DNA of 64,000 bases from DASUPK01 sp963743575. Its GTDB lineage: Bacteria; Actinomycetota; Thermoleophilia; Solirubrobacterales; 70-9. Below the pieces are notes generated by a model that saw nothing but the letters and a program-made list of their open reading frames with translations, had not been told where the DNA came from and did no database searches. Positions 1-9,758 of the stretch are shown here, piece after piece; position 1 is the stretch's first letter, and each line of letters starts with the position of its first letter. Both the position numbers and the translations under genes were made by a program. The DNA lies in assembly GCA_963743575.1 (NCBI GenBank), contig CAVUQC010000007.1, positions 310,001 through 374,000 of the forward strand, in the 5' to 3' direction.

Positions 1-208
1 GCGCCTCGGGCTCGAGACCGGTGCGGATCCGGACCGCGGCGTTGAGGAAGTCCGGCTGGTCGAGGATCTCGCCGACGGGCTCCGTCTCGTATGACGACGA
101 GGCGGCTTCGACCGTCACCCCGCGCGCACCGAGGCCATCGATGGCCGAACGCAGCTGCGCCTCGCGGTCGCCGACGTTGGAGCCGAGGGCGAGATATCCG
201 ATTCTCAT
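1..208 (-). CDS. folK: FolK, 6-hydroxymethyl-7,8-dihydropterin pyrophosphokinase (partial)
   Basis: Only the first 69 codons are inside the window; the gene continues past the left edge. From the ATG at 206-208 the protein opens MRIGYLALGSNVGDR, the diagnostic HPPK N-terminus, followed by a YETEPVG segment and DQPDFLNAAV, both typical of the pterin-binding half. The enzyme transfers pyrophosphate from ATP to 6-hydroxymethyl-dihydropterin in the cytoplasm, the step before dihydropteroate synthase. It lies 21 bases downstream of folB on the same strand, the usual folB-folK order, so the two are probably cotranscribed. The ATP-binding C-terminal part cannot be judged here. Confidence 0.93.
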   Translation of the reverse strand, partial: MRIGYLALGSNVGDREAQLRSAIDGLGARGVTVEAASSSYETEPVGEILDQPDFLNAAVRIRTGLEPEA

Positions 209-229
209 CTGGCGGGTCGCGCCGTCGCG

Positions 230-658
230 CTATCCGTCCTCGTCCTCGGGCTCGCGGTCAAGCGACTTCTCGAGCGTCACCTCGACTCCGGCCTCCTGGA
301 CGACGTACGGCAGCGGCGGCTCGGGCTTGGCGGCCCGGACCCGGACGGATTCGCAGTCGAAGCGCTCCATCAGGCGGCCTGCCACGACCTGACCGAGGCG
401 CTCGAGCGTGCGGTAGCTCTTCTCGGTTGCGGCCAGGGCCACGATGTCGCAGACCTCCGAGTAGTCGACCGTGTCGTCGATCCGGTCGGTCAGAACCGCG
501 TCGCAGTCGGGCACGTCGAAAGTGAGATCGAACTCGAGCCGCTGCCCCACCTCCTGCTCGGCGTCGGTGACCCCGTGATGCGTATATATGGAGAGGCCGC
601 GGATCTCGACCTCGACCGAAGGCTGCGCTGCGTCCTCGTGCTCGTCCACGCTCGCCAA
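230..658 (-). CDS. folB: FolB, dihydroneopterin aldolase
   Basis: A 142-residue protein matching the FolB size. The core reads EVEIRGLSIYTHHGVTDAE, the FolB signature with the conserved His and Gly near the pterin pocket. DDTVDYSEVCDIV and TLERLGQVVAGRL follow, matching the family's conserved segment with its catalytic Tyr region, and VRVRAAKPEPPLP matches the lysine-containing strand. It converts dihydroneopterin to hydroxymethyl-dihydropterin. The longest frame starts with TTG at 656-658; a GTG three codons inside is an alternative. The start is only about 28 bases from the divergent hydrolase gene, so folB must have its own promoter or be read from folP across the antisense hydrolase. The acidic C-terminal tail is unremarkable. 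Confidence 0.92.
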   Translation of the reverse strand: MASVDEHEDAAQPSVEVEIRGLSIYTHHGVTDAEQEVGQRLEFDLTFDVPDCDAVLTDRIDDTVDYSEVCDIVALAATEKSYRTLERLGQVVAGRLMERFDCESVRVRAAKPEPPLPYVVQEAGVEVTLEKSLDREPEDEDG

Positions 659-686
659 AGTAGCGCGTCGTGCAAGGCTGTCGCGC

Positions 687-1583
687 GTGATCGTCTCCAG
701 CGAGCTCCAGCACCGCTACGCGGACCTGGGCGAGTGCCGAATGCACTACGTCACCCGGGGCGAGGGCGACCCGATCCTCTTCCTGCATGGCTTCCCGCAG
801 TTCTGGTTCCTCTGGCGTCGCCAGCTCGCGGACCTCGGCAACGACCACGCGGTGTACGCGCCCGACATGCGCGGCTTCAACCTCTCCTGCCGTCCGGAGG
901 AGGTCGAGGCCTACCGGATGCGGCATCTGCTCGCCGACGTGCGCGAGCTGATCGAGCAGCTCGATCTCGCCCCGCTGACCCTCGTCGGGCACGACTGGGG
1001 TGGCATCGTCTCCTGGGCGTTCGCGCTCAAATACCCGGAGATGCTCGAGCGCCTCGTGGTCATCGACGGCGCCCCACCATTCACCTGGAATCGCGACCTG
1101 CGCGAAAGCCCCAAGCAGCGCCAGGCCGTCAACTACATGCTCGAGTTCTCGAAGCCGTCACCGGGGCCCGAGGACATGCTCTCGGCCAACGACTTCTCGC
1201 TGATGGACGACCTGCTCCTTCGGATTGGAGGGCGGGGGGCTCAGCTCACCGACGAAGAGCGCGCCGCCTACCACGAGGCCTGGTCGCAGCCGGGCGCGTT
1301 GCGCGGCGGGCTCAACTACTACCGCGCGGCCCGCATGGGAGAGCAGGTCGCGGCCGCTGGGGCGCCCGAGGAGTACGAGCGCAAGATCACGTCGCAGACC
1401 GTTCAGGTCCCGACGCTGGTGATCTGGGGCGAGAACGACGCAGCGCTCCTCCCCTCCCTCACTCGCGGGCTGAGCGAATGGATCCCGGAACTTCGAGTCG
1501 AGATCGTGCCGCACGCAGGCCACTGGGTTCCCTTCGAGCGGCCCGAGGAGGTCAACCGGCTGATTCGCGAGTTCGTGGATTGA
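687..1583 (+). CDS. Alpha/beta hydrolase, epoxide-hydrolase-like
   Basis: About 298 residues from the GTG at 687. An upstream in-frame ATG at 588 would put the N-terminus inside folB in a low-quality reading, so the GTG is preferred. Motifs in order: HGFPQFWFLW (oxyanion HGxP), GHDWGG (nucleophile elbow with Asp, as in epoxide hydrolases and haloalkane dehalogenases), a cap region, WGENDAAL (acid-residue strand) and HAGHWVPFERPEEVN (catalytic His). The Asp nucleophile and HGFP element favour soluble epoxide hydrolase over esterase; the substrate is unknown. The gene sits on the plus strand inside a minus-strand folate block: it diverges from folB and its 3' end overlaps the folP 3' end by 32 bases, a tail-to-tail antisense overlap. 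Confidence 0.9.
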   Translation: MIVSSELQHRYADLGECRMHYVTRGEGDPILFLHGFPQFWFLWRRQLADLGNDHAVYAPDMRGFNLSCRPEEVEAYRMRHLLADVRELIEQLDLAPLTLVGHDWGGIVSWAFALKYPEMLERLVVIDGAPPFTWNRDLRESPKQRQAVNYMLEFSKPSPGPEDMLSANDFSLMDDLLLRIGGRGAQLTDEERAAYHEAWSQPGALRGGLNYYRAARMGEQVAAAGAPEEYERKITSQTVQVPTLVIWGENDAALLPSLTRGLSEWIPELRVEIVPHAGHWVPFERPEEVNRLIREFVD

Positions 1584-2376
1584 GGATCGCTTCTGACACG
1601 GCGAGCGCCTGGACCATCGGCGCCACGTCGTGGACCCGCAGCATGTGTGCGCCGTTCGCGTAGGCGATCACGTTCGAGGCGATCGTCCCGCCGAGCCGCT
1701 CGTCCACCTCGGCGCCGGCGAGCTTGCCGATGAAGCTCTTCCGCGATGAGCCGAAGGCGATCGGCCGCCCGAGCTCGGCGAACTCGCCGAGCCGCCGGTG
1801 CAGTTCGAGGTTGTGCTCGACCGTCTTCCCGAAGCCGATCCCGGGATCGACCCAGATGCGGGACTCGTCGACCCCCTGGGAGACCGCGAACTCGATCCGC
1901 TCGGAGAGAAAGGTCTTGATGTCGTCGACGACATCCTCGTAGGTCGGGTTCTCCTGCATCGTGCGCGGCTCTCCCAGCATGTGCATGAGCACGACCTCAC
2001 AGCCGATTTCGGCACACACATCGGCGAGGTCGGGATCGGCGCGCAGCGCGGTGACGTCATTGACCATCGTTGCGCCCGCGTCCAGGGCGGCCTCCGCGAC
2101 GACCGCCTTGGAGGTGTCAATCGAGATCGGGATCTCGCCGAGAGCGAGCGCCTCGATCACCGGCTGCACACGAAGCAGCTCGTCGCCGGCGTCGACTGCG
2201 TGCGCACCCGGGCGGGTCGACTCCCCGCCGATGTCGAGGATGTCGGCGCCCGCGCTCGCCAGCTCCCGCCCGTGGGCGATCGCACGCTCTGGGTCGAGAA
2301 ACTCCCCGCCGTCCGAGAACGAGTCGGGAGTGACGTTGACGATCCCCATGATCTTCGCCGGATCCATCCTTCTCAC
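1552..2376 (-). CDS. folP: FolP, dihydropteroate synthase
   Basis: A 274-residue enzyme condensing hydroxymethyl-dihydropterin pyrophosphate with p-aminobenzoate. Family motifs are intact: IMGIVNVTPDSFSDGGEFL near residue 9, GADILDIGGESTRPGA (pterin-site signature), ISIDTSKA, MVNDVTALRADP, VDPGIGFGKTVEHN and FGSSRKSFIG with its phosphate-binding Ser/Arg/Lys. The GTG at 2374-2376 overlaps the stop of the preceding short gene as GTGA, which favours translational coupling; an ATG three codons inside is possible. It lies downstream of ftsH as in many Actinobacteria, but folE, often found between them, is absent. The terminal 32 bases overlap the opposing hydrolase gene. Confidence 0.95.
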   Translation of the reverse strand: MRRMDPAKIMGIVNVTPDSFSDGGEFLDPERAIAHGRELASAGADILDIGGESTRPGAHAVDAGDELLRVQPVIEALALGEIPISIDTSKAVVAEAALDAGATMVNDVTALRADPDLADVCAEIGCEVVLMHMLGEPRTMQENPTYEDVVDDIKTFLSERIEFAVSQGVDESRIWVDPGIGFGKTVEHNLELHRRLGEFAELGRPIAFGSSRKSFIGKLAGAEVDERLGGTIASNVIAYANGAHMLRVHDVAPMVQALAVSEAILNPRTRESAG

Positions 2377-2600
2377 TCGAGCACGCCGGCTGCGGCGCGC
2401 GCCTCGTCCCAGGTTCGGAAGATCCTGAGACTGACGGCCCGGCCATCGCGCAACTTCCAGAGATGGCCGATGTCCTGGTCCGACCTAAACGCCTCCCGGA
2501 ACCTGACGGTGTTCGCCTTCAGAGCACCCACCCCGCGCTCCGACTCCAGGGCATCGATGAAGATGCTGTTCTCGATCTGAAACTCGTTCTCGCTCGCCAT
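2373..2600 (-). pseudogene. Short SnoaL-like (NTF2-fold) remnant
   Basis: A 75-residue reading from the ATG at 2598-2600. The C-terminal half, HLWKLRDGRAVSLRIFRTW followed by DEARAAAGV, matches the last two strands and tail of SnoaL-like proteins, whose usual ending is a 'W.lrdGkv.r.r.y.drdeAleAAGl' pattern. The N-terminal half of the fold, with the helical cone and central strands, is missing, so this looks like a truncated remnant or a very reduced member (about 75 versus 110-140 residues). It starts in a TGATG overlap with the upstream lipoprotein gene and ends in a GTGA overlap with folP, so it may be kept for coupling even if functionless. It could also be an intact small protein of unknown role. 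Confidence 0.4.
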
Positions 2601-2923
2601 CACTGCGCCCGGATCAGCTGGCCGTCGGGAGTGAGCTCGACGAAATGACGGGTCTTGCCATCCCGAAAGCTCTGGCACTGATTGGCCGGCTGGTCGTCGA
2701 TCGCCTGCCGAGGATCGTGAGCGATGTCAACGACCCAATCGGTTAGCCCGGGAATCGCCTCCGAGAGACAGGGCCCGCTGCTCAGATCCTCCTTGGCCTT
2801 CCCGGCGTAGATGAACTTGGCCGCGGCAACGGCCTTGTCCTTGTCCTCCTGACTGGAGCCTGACGAGCCGCCACAACCGGCAATGAACGCGGACAGGACG
2901 ACAGCTGTCGCCACGAGACGCAT
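2600..2923 (-). CDS. Small secreted lipoprotein, unknown function
   Basis: 107 residues. The start MRLVATAVVLSAFIAGCGG is a lipoprotein signal peptide with lipobox FIAGC, so the mature protein should begin at Cys17, lipid-anchored outside the membrane. A Ser/Gly/Asp/Lys-rich spacer follows, then a compact domain with two Cys (PCLSEAI and QCQSF) that could form a disulfide. No family recognised. It sits 47 bases downstream of ftsH and overlaps the next gene by TGATG, in the position where folE would be expected. Start ATG at 2921-2923. Confidence 0.7.
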   Translation of the reverse strand: MRLVATAVVLSAFIAGCGGSSGSSQEDKDKAVAAAKFIYAGKAKEDLSSGPCLSEAIPGLTDWVVDIAHDPRQAIDDQPANQCQSFRDGKTRHFVELTPDGQLIRAQ

Positions 2924-2935
2924 AGCCGAAGTATC

Positions 2936-2956
2936 CCCTCCGCCTTTCGGCGAGGG
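2936..2956 (-). terminator. Hairpin downstream of ftsH
   Basis: CCCTC and GCC arms pair with GGC and GAGGG across a four-base loop, with one bulged base. The hairpin lies in the 47-base gap between ftsH and the lipoprotein gene. No T-run follows, so it may only attenuate read-through into the fol genes. Confidence 0.35.
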
Positions 2957-2970
2957 CTCAGCGAATACGG

Positions 2971-4932
<1,962 letters not shown>

Positions 4933-5007
4933 AGTTGTTGTCCCTCTAACCGGGATCTACGCCCAAAAAGCGGCCCCGGATCTATTCGCGAGGGTACCAG
5001 CGTAGCT

Positions 5008-5583
5008 TCAGCTGTCTTGAGGGTTTTCCCGCAGTGCGGCCACGTAGGAGAGGTTTCGGTAGCGCTCGCGGTGGTCAAGGCCATAGCCGATGGCGAACTC
5101 GTTCGGGATCTCGAACCCGACATAGCGAACCGGCAGATCCACCCGGCGCCGCTCCGGCTTGGTGAGCAGAGCGCAGACCTCGATCGACCGCGGGCCCCTG
5201 GCCTGGAGGTTGCGCAACAGGTAGTGGAGCGTGAGCCCGGAATCGATGATGTCCTCGACGATCAGGACGTCGCGATCGGCGATCGGAGCGTCCAGGTCCT
5301 TTAGGATGCGCACGACTCCGGAGGAGTCGGTCGAGGACCCGTAGCTCGAGACCGCCATGAAGTCCAGCTCGCAGTCGATCTCCAGGTGCCGCATCAGGTC
5401 CGCGAGGAACGGCACCGCGCCCTTCAGGATGGCGACCAACAGCGGGGGATCCCCCTCGTAGTCGCGGCTCACCTCCGCCGCGAGCTCGGCAACCCGGCGC
5501 TGCAGGTCCTCTTCGGAGACGAGCACCTCCCCGATCGCGTCCTCGGTTCCCATGTCGGCGGAGTCTATGGACGGCTTCGCCAT
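5008..5583 (-). CDS. hpt: Hpt, hypoxanthine-guanine phosphoribosyltransferase
   Basis: 191 residues from the ATG at 5581-5583; a longer frame back to 5661 runs into the 3' end of tilS and is not needed. The PRPP-binding signature is VLIVEDIIDSGLTL with the two acidic residues that bind ribose; AILKGAVPFLADL matches the pyrophosphate loop, and ELDFMAVSSYGSST the flexible catalytic loop. YVGFEIPNEFAIGYGLD is the purine-recognition region, with an aromatic residue stacking on the base. The enzyme salvages hypoxanthine and guanine to IMP and GMP. It begins 25 bases after tilS, the conserved tilS-hpt-ftsH order of Gram-positive bacteria, so one operon is likely. Confidence 0.95.
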   Translation of the reverse strand: MAKPSIDSADMGTEDAIGEVLVSEEDLQRRVAELAAEVSRDYEGDPPLLVAILKGAVPFLADLMRHLEIDCELDFMAVSSYGSSTDSSGVVRILKDLDAPIADRDVLIVEDIIDSGLTLHYLLRNLQARGPRSIEVCALLTKPERRRVDLPVRYVGFEIPNEFAIGYGLDHRERYRNLSYVAALRENPQDS

Positions 5584-5608
5584 ATTCGTACGTCGCTGCG
5601 CGACACCA

Positions 5609-6982
5609 TCACCGGGCGCGGCCGCGAGCGGCCGCTTCAGATGCCGCCGCTTGCGACGCACTGAGTACCGCGGACTCCGGCGCGCCGGGCTTCGCCGCGA
5701 ATTCCTCGGAGACCGCCACCCCGGCGATCCAGGCGATTCCGTCTTCCGCCTCGACGACCGGCAGGCCGCGGCGCAGCGAGCGCGGGACCTTGCGATCGGT
5801 GAACACGTCCTGAAGCGACTTCGTCCCGTCGAGGCCGAGAGGCCTCATCCGGTCGCCGTCCCTCCATGCCCGGACCGTGACGGTGGACCCGAGGGCCGCG
5901 GGATCGAGGACGGCGAGGTCCGGTCCCTCGGCGGCCGGCACCCCTCGCTCGAGCTCCGCCCGGACCTCCCAGGCCCCGAAGCGACAGACGCCCGGGACGG
6001 TCAGGAGCCCCTCGCCGGGTCGGGCGGGATCGCCGGAGGTGAAGCGGACGTGTCCGTGTTCCGCGTGAGCCTCCACCCCGCCGCCAAGCTCAACAACGCC
6101 GCCCTTCGGCTCCTGGACGAGCCGCCAGATCTCCGCGGCACGGGTCCGTCCCAGGGGCACCTGGGTGCCGGCTACCCGCTCTGCCATCAGCCTCAGCACG
6201 AGCCGGCGGATCGCCGGATCCATCTCCTCCAGCGAATCTCGGCTGACCGCACCCGCGACCTTGGCGCCGGAGGACGACAGGGCCTCCTCCGCGATGCGGT
6301 GGAGCGTCTCCGCCTCCTCGGCGAGCTCCGCGTAGGTCTCCGCGATCGTCGCCTCCGCGTCTGGACCGATCTCGCGCAGAACCGGGAGCACCTCGTTGCG
6401 GATCCGGTTGCGGGCGAACAGCGGCTCGTCGTTGGTCGGGTCGTCCGCGAAAGGCAGACCGGCCCGCTCGGCCAAGCGACGCGCCTCTTCCCGGTTGATG
6501 GCGAGCAGCGGGCGGATGACCCTGCCGCGGCGTCGCCGGAGCCCGAGCAGCGCGCGGCGCCCCGGCGAGGTCGCCAGCCGGTAGATCACGGTCTCGGCGA
6601 GATCGGTCCTCGTGTGTCCGGTCGCGATCCAGTCGAGTCCGCGGGCGAGCCGCAGGCGCTCAGCCGCCGCGTAGCGCGCGCGTCGCGCCTCGGCCTGGAC
6701 GTTCCCGCCCGCGAGGCGCGGGCGCTCGACCTCCAGCTCGATCCCGAGTGCGCGACAGAGCTCCTCGCAGGTTTCCTGGTCGCTATCGGAGCCGGGACGA
6801 AGCCTGTAGTTGAGATGGAGTCCGAGGAGATCGCCGGCACCGAGCGCCTCAGCGAGCCCCGCCGCCGTTGCGGCCGAATCCGCGCCGCCCGAAACCAGCA
6901 CGACGCCCCTGGATCCCGCCGCGACGAGGCCGCTCTCCCGAACCGATTGGGCAAGGACGGAGAGTGCGGTGGCGTCCGCCAT
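5609..6982 (-). CDS. tilS: TilS, tRNA(Ile)-lysidine synthetase
   Basis: 457 residues. The N-terminal PP-loop SGGADS at 31-36 is the ATP pyrophosphatase motif. GLHLNYRLRPGSDSDQ, WIATGHTRTDLAET and NRIRNEVLPVL are further TilS family blocks. The C-terminal TilS_C-type domain is present, with WRDGDRMRPLG, SLQDVFTDRKVPRSLR and the VVEAEDGIAWIAG strand. The enzyme attaches lysine to C34 of the CAU-anticodon tRNA(Ile), switching decoding from AUG to AUA. It is the first gene of the minus-strand block, with its ATG at 6980-6982, and diverges from the CAP-domain gene with a 35-base gap that must hold both start regions. Confidence 0.95.
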   Translation of the reverse strand: MADATALSVLAQSVRESGLVAAGSRGVVLVSGGADSAATAAGLAEALGAGDLLGLHLNYRLRPGSDSDQETCEELCRALGIELEVERPRLAGGNVQAEARRARYAAAERLRLARGLDWIATGHTRTDLAETVIYRLATSPGRRALLGLRRRRGRVIRPLLAINREEARRLAERAGLPFADDPTNDEPLFARNRIRNEVLPVLREIGPDAEATIAETYAELAEEAETLHRIAEEALSSSGAKVAGAVSRDSLEEMDPAIRRLVLRLMAERVAGTQVPLGRTRAAEIWRLVQEPKGGVVELGGGVEAHAEHGHVRFTSGDPARPGEGLLTVPGVCRFGAWEVRAELERGVPAAEGPDLAVLDPAALGSTVTVRAWRDGDRMRPLGLDGTKSLQDVFTDRKVPRSLRRGLPVVEAEDGIAWIAGVAVSEEFAAKPGAPESAVLSASQAAASEAAARGRAR

Positions 6983-7017
6983 GCCAGCGATTCTAGGAAG
7001 CGGCTATACAGCCGTCC

Positions 7018-7548
7018 GTGTTCGTGCTCGCAAAGGGACTGTCCACAACGCTCTCGGGGCTCGCCATCGTCCTGCTGGTTTCGGCCAGCGCGGCGAGTGC
7101 GTGCGCAGGCGAGGGGAAGTCCCCGGCGAGACTCAGCGAGCTGAAGGCACGTCAGGCGGTGCTCTGCCTGATCAACCAGCGGCGCGCGCATGCGGGCAGG
7201 GGAGCGCTCCAGGAAAACGCGAACCTGGACCAGTCCGCCCAGGGACATGCGGTGGGAATGGCCAAGCACAATCACTACACGCATGGAAATTCCGCGGCCA
7301 GGATCCGCGCCTCGGGCTATCTCTCCGGCGCGACCCTCTGGTCGATCGGGGAGGTCCTCGCGTGGGGATTCGGGCGAACGGGCAGCCCGAAGCACATCGT
7401 CGCCGAGTGGATGCACAGCCCTGAGCACCGCCGCGCTCTGCTCAGCGGCTTCCGCGACGTCGGCGTGGGCATGACGAAAGGGGCGCCTTTCCCCCATTTC
7501 GGGCACAACAGTGCGACCTACACGGTCGACCTGGCTTCGCGGAACTGA
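7018..7548 (+). CDS. Secreted CAP-domain (SCP/PR1-like) protein
   Basis: 176 residues from a GTG start. Residues 1 to about 30 form a signal peptide ending near ASACAGEG. The rest is one CAP domain: LCLINQRRAHAGRGALQ (first helix), LDQSAQGHAVGMAKHNHYTH (central His region), IGEVLAWG and VAEWMHSPEHRRALLSGFRDVGVGM, which holds the second conserved His. The usual 'GEN' box reads GEV here. Bacterial CAP proteins are extracytoplasmic and mostly of unknown biochemical role. A paralogue follows 120 bases downstream on the same strand. No clear Shine-Dalgarno precedes the GTG, and other GTG or ATG starts within the signal peptide are possible. Confidence 0.85.
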   Translation: MFVLAKGLSTTLSGLAIVLLVSASAASACAGEGKSPARLSELKARQAVLCLINQRRAHAGRGALQENANLDQSAQGHAVGMAKHNHYTHGNSAARIRASGYLSGATLWSIGEVLAWGFGRTGSPKHIVAEWMHSPEHRRALLSGFRDVGVGMTKGAPFPHFGHNSATYTVDLASRN

Positions 7549-7668
7549 TTTCTACGCAGTTTTCCCAACGGCGAAAGGTCCAGGCCGTGTGGACTCGCGT
7601 TAAAGGACGCGCGGCGTAGATTTCGGGCCTCGTGTGCAGGCACGTACTGAGGACTCGATGCAGAACAT

Positions 7669-8316
7669 GTGTCGAGAGCGAAGTACATCCTCAGCCTCAC
7701 CGCCCTCCTGGCGACGTGGGCTCTCGTGGCCAGCGCGCCGGCCTCCGCGGCGGATTGCGGTTCGGTGGGCACACAGGTCACCGGTCTGAACGAGGCCCAG
7801 ATGGAGAGCTCGATCACCTGCCTGATCAACGACGAGCGGGCGTCATACGGCCTGCAGCCGGTGGCTCCAAACTCCGACCTCCGTCAGGCGGCGGTCAGCC
7901 ACTCCGCCGAGATGATCAAGCAGAGCTACTTCGAGCACACCTCCCCCGCCGGCCTCACCTTCATGGACCGCATCGAGTCCACCGGCTACATGCGCGGCAC
8001 GCGCAGCTGGACTGTCGGAGAGAACCTGGTCTGGGGCACGGGGCCGCTGAGCACGCCGCAGGCCTTGGTGACGGCCTGGATGAACAGCCCGCCTCACCGT
8101 GAGAACCTGCTTCGGTCCAGCTTCCGCGAGATCGGCGTCGCCGCTCTGGCCGGCACGCCCGTCAGCAGCTCCGACCTGACCGGGGTCACCGTCTCGAGCG
8201 AGTACGGGTACCGCACCTTCGCCGGCAACAGGAAGGCGAAGGGCAAGGCGCGCAGGGCCCGCAGGGCTCGCAAGGCCCGCCAAGCCCGACAGGCCCGCAG
8301 GAACCACCTCCGCTAG
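7669..8316 (+). CDS. Secreted CAP-domain protein with cationic C-terminal tail
   Basis: 215 residues from a GTG start. A signal peptide (about 1-27, ending ASAPASAA) precedes a CAP domain. Its motifs are CLINDERASYGLQPV, MIKQSYFEHTSPAG with the conserved His, the exact GEN box in VGENLVWG, and WMNSPPHRENLLRSSFREIGV. Two N-terminal Cys could pair. After the domain the last 25 or so residues are almost only Arg, Lys, Ala and Gln in short repeats (RRARRARKARQARQARR). Such a tail could bind polyanions such as teichoic acids, DNA or membranes; this is inference. The upstream paralogue at 7018 lacks the tail. Confidence 0.88.
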   Translation: MSRAKYILSLTALLATWALVASAPASAADCGSVGTQVTGLNEAQMESSITCLINDERASYGLQPVAPNSDLRQAAVSHSAEMIKQSYFEHTSPAGLTFMDRIESTGYMRGTRSWTVGENLVWGTGPLSTPQALVTAWMNSPPHRENLLRSSFREIGVAALAGTPVSSSDLTGVTVSSEYGYRTFAGNRKAKGKARRARRARKARQARQARRNHLR

Positions 8317-8332
8317 CCCGACTGCCACCCTC

Positions 8333-9526
8333 TCACATCGCCGGGCGGGCTATATAGAGAGAGATCGCGTCGGGGAAGCCCTTGAGCACCACCTCGCCGA
8401 TCGGATCGAAGCGCAGGAAGTCCGACTCCTTGATCGCCTGGAGGAGCGCCTCCGTCACCAGCACCTCCCCGCCGAGCGCCCTGGTCACCACCCGATGCGC
8501 GAGGTTGACGTCACCTCCGAAGTAGTCGCCGTCTCGGAACACAGCGGCGCCGTGGTGCAGGCCGACGCGTGGCTGGGGGCGCTCCTGGAAGAGGGCGAGA
8601 AGCCCCACGGCCCATTCGGTCAGCGTCGCGGGCTCCGGTGAGACGACCATCACCTCGTCGCCGATCGTCTTCACGATCGTCGCCTCGTTCGGGAGCGTCG
8701 CCTCCACGGTGTCGACGAAGCGCTCGATCAGGTCCAGGGCCTCCTCGTCTCCCTCCTCCTCTGTGTAGCGGGTGAACCCGGTGAGGTCGACGAAGCAGAA
8801 CGTCATCGAGACGCGGGCGAGGCCGCGGCCCGCGCCGCCGATGTCCGCCTCCATGTGTCCCACCACGTCCTGCTCGATGTAGAAGCGCAGGTAGCGGTTG
8901 TGCATGTACTCCATCAGCGGCCCCGTCACGGGGATGAGATCGGCGGCAAGCTCGCCCATCTCCTCCGCGATCTCCAGCGGCGGCACCTCCTCTTGCATCA
9001 GGGGCTCGTGGATGTAGAGGTGGAAGAGTCGGACCTCCGCGTCGGCCACCTTCCGGATCGACTGGGCATAGACCCGGACGAGCTGGAGGAATGCCACCAG
9101 AGGGAAACCGGAGGCGAGGACATTCGCGCAGTGGCGCATCGCCCCGAGGTCCTGCTCGTTCAGCCTGCCGTCCGCCCCCATCGGGGTTCCGAGGAGAGTC
9201 ATCAGCCTGTCGATCAGCTCCGGCTCCAGGCCGGTGAGCTCTGCTGCCTGCTCCTGTGTGTAGTGGCCCTCGGGGACCTCGAAGATGTCCTCGGCGTAGC
9301 CGAACGCGAGCCGCCCTCCCCGGGCCGCCTCCCGGATCGCGTCGACCGAGTACCCGCGCTCCCGCATCCGCGCGATCACCCGCGCCTGCGCCGCGGACGC
9401 TCGTGTCCAGCGCCCGCCTTCGAGCGGGATGAGCTCCTCGTCAGCCCAGCGCTTCAGGGTCGAGGTCGACACCCCGGCGATCCGGCTCGCCTCCGCGAGC
9501 GAGATCCCATGCGCCGGATCCGTCAT
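8333..9526 (-). CDS. MerR-like HTH fused to class III adenylate/guanylate cyclase
   Basis: 397 residues. Residues 8-50 form a MerR-type winged HTH (LAEASRIAGVSTSTLKRWAD). About 85-150 resembles the helical regulatory domain of Rv1264-type cyclases (YTQEQAAELTGLEPELIDRL, then SGFPLVAFLQLVRVYAQS). About 240-395 is a class III cyclase domain. Metal-binding Asp247 (FVDLTGFT) and Asp290 (TIGDEV), Lys286, Asp339, Asn341 and Arg345 (GDVNLAHR) are all present, so activity is expected, probably on ATP. A small-molecule or pH input with a DNA-binding head suggests either autoregulation or a repurposed HTH used for dimerisation. A candidate promoter and palindrome lie about 170 bases upstream. Confidence 0.88.
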   Translation of the reverse strand: MTDPAHGISLAEASRIAGVSTSTLKRWADEELIPLEGGRWTRASAAQARVIARMRERGYSVDAIREAARGGRLAFGYAEDIFEVPEGHYTQEQAAELTGLEPELIDRLMTLLGTPMGADGRLNEQDLGAMRHCANVLASGFPLVAFLQLVRVYAQSIRKVADAEVRLFHLYIHEPLMQEEVPPLEIAEEMGELAADLIPVTGPLMEYMHNRYLRFYIEQDVVGHMEADIGGAGRGLARVSMTFCFVDLTGFTRYTEEEGDEEALDLIERFVDTVEATLPNEATIVKTIGDEVMVVSPEPATLTEWAVGLLALFQERPQPRVGLHHGAAVFRDGDYFGGDVNLAHRVVTRALGGEVLVTEALLQAIKESDFLRFDPIGEVVLKGFPDAISLYIARPAM

Positions 9527-9540
9527 GTCTCCGAAAGCAG

Positions 9541-9564
9541 CGACGGGGCCCCAGGACCCCGTCG
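9541..9564 (-). other. Hairpin in the cyclase leader
   Basis: Perfect 8-base arms CGACGGGG and CCCCGTCG enclose an 8-base loop, starting 14 bases before the MerR-cyclase start codon. In the mRNA it would sit across the ribosome-binding region, so it could reduce translation. It could also terminate transcription prematurely, although no T-run follows. Confidence 0.4.
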
Positions 9565-9684
9565 CCTGCGGGCTTTGGGCCCGCTTCGTCGGCCAGCGGC
9601 GCTGATGCGCCTCGCGGTGTCCTGTCGCGGACCCCAGTCGCCGGGGGATCTGCGAGCCGGGGACACGCTTCCGGCCCGAGCTTG

Positions 9685-9725
9685 TTCGATCGAATCGAGC
9701 TTACGCTCATGGCGAGCCAAGTCAA
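9685..9725 (-). promoter_or_regulatory. Candidate promoter and operator of the MerR-cyclase gene
   Basis: On the minus strand TTGACT (9720-9725) and TAAGCT (9698-9703) are separated by 16 bases, a good fit to a sigma-70-type promoter. The perfect palindrome TTCGATCGAA (9685-9694) covers the predicted start of transcription. It is a plausible operator, possibly for the HTH of the downstream product. The stretch is visibly less GC-rich than its surroundings. The leader would be about 165 bases. The rest of 9527-9758 shows no gene. Confidence 0.45.
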
Positions 9726-9758
9726 TGGCACTGGACGTGTGCACCACTCAGCCGGTGC

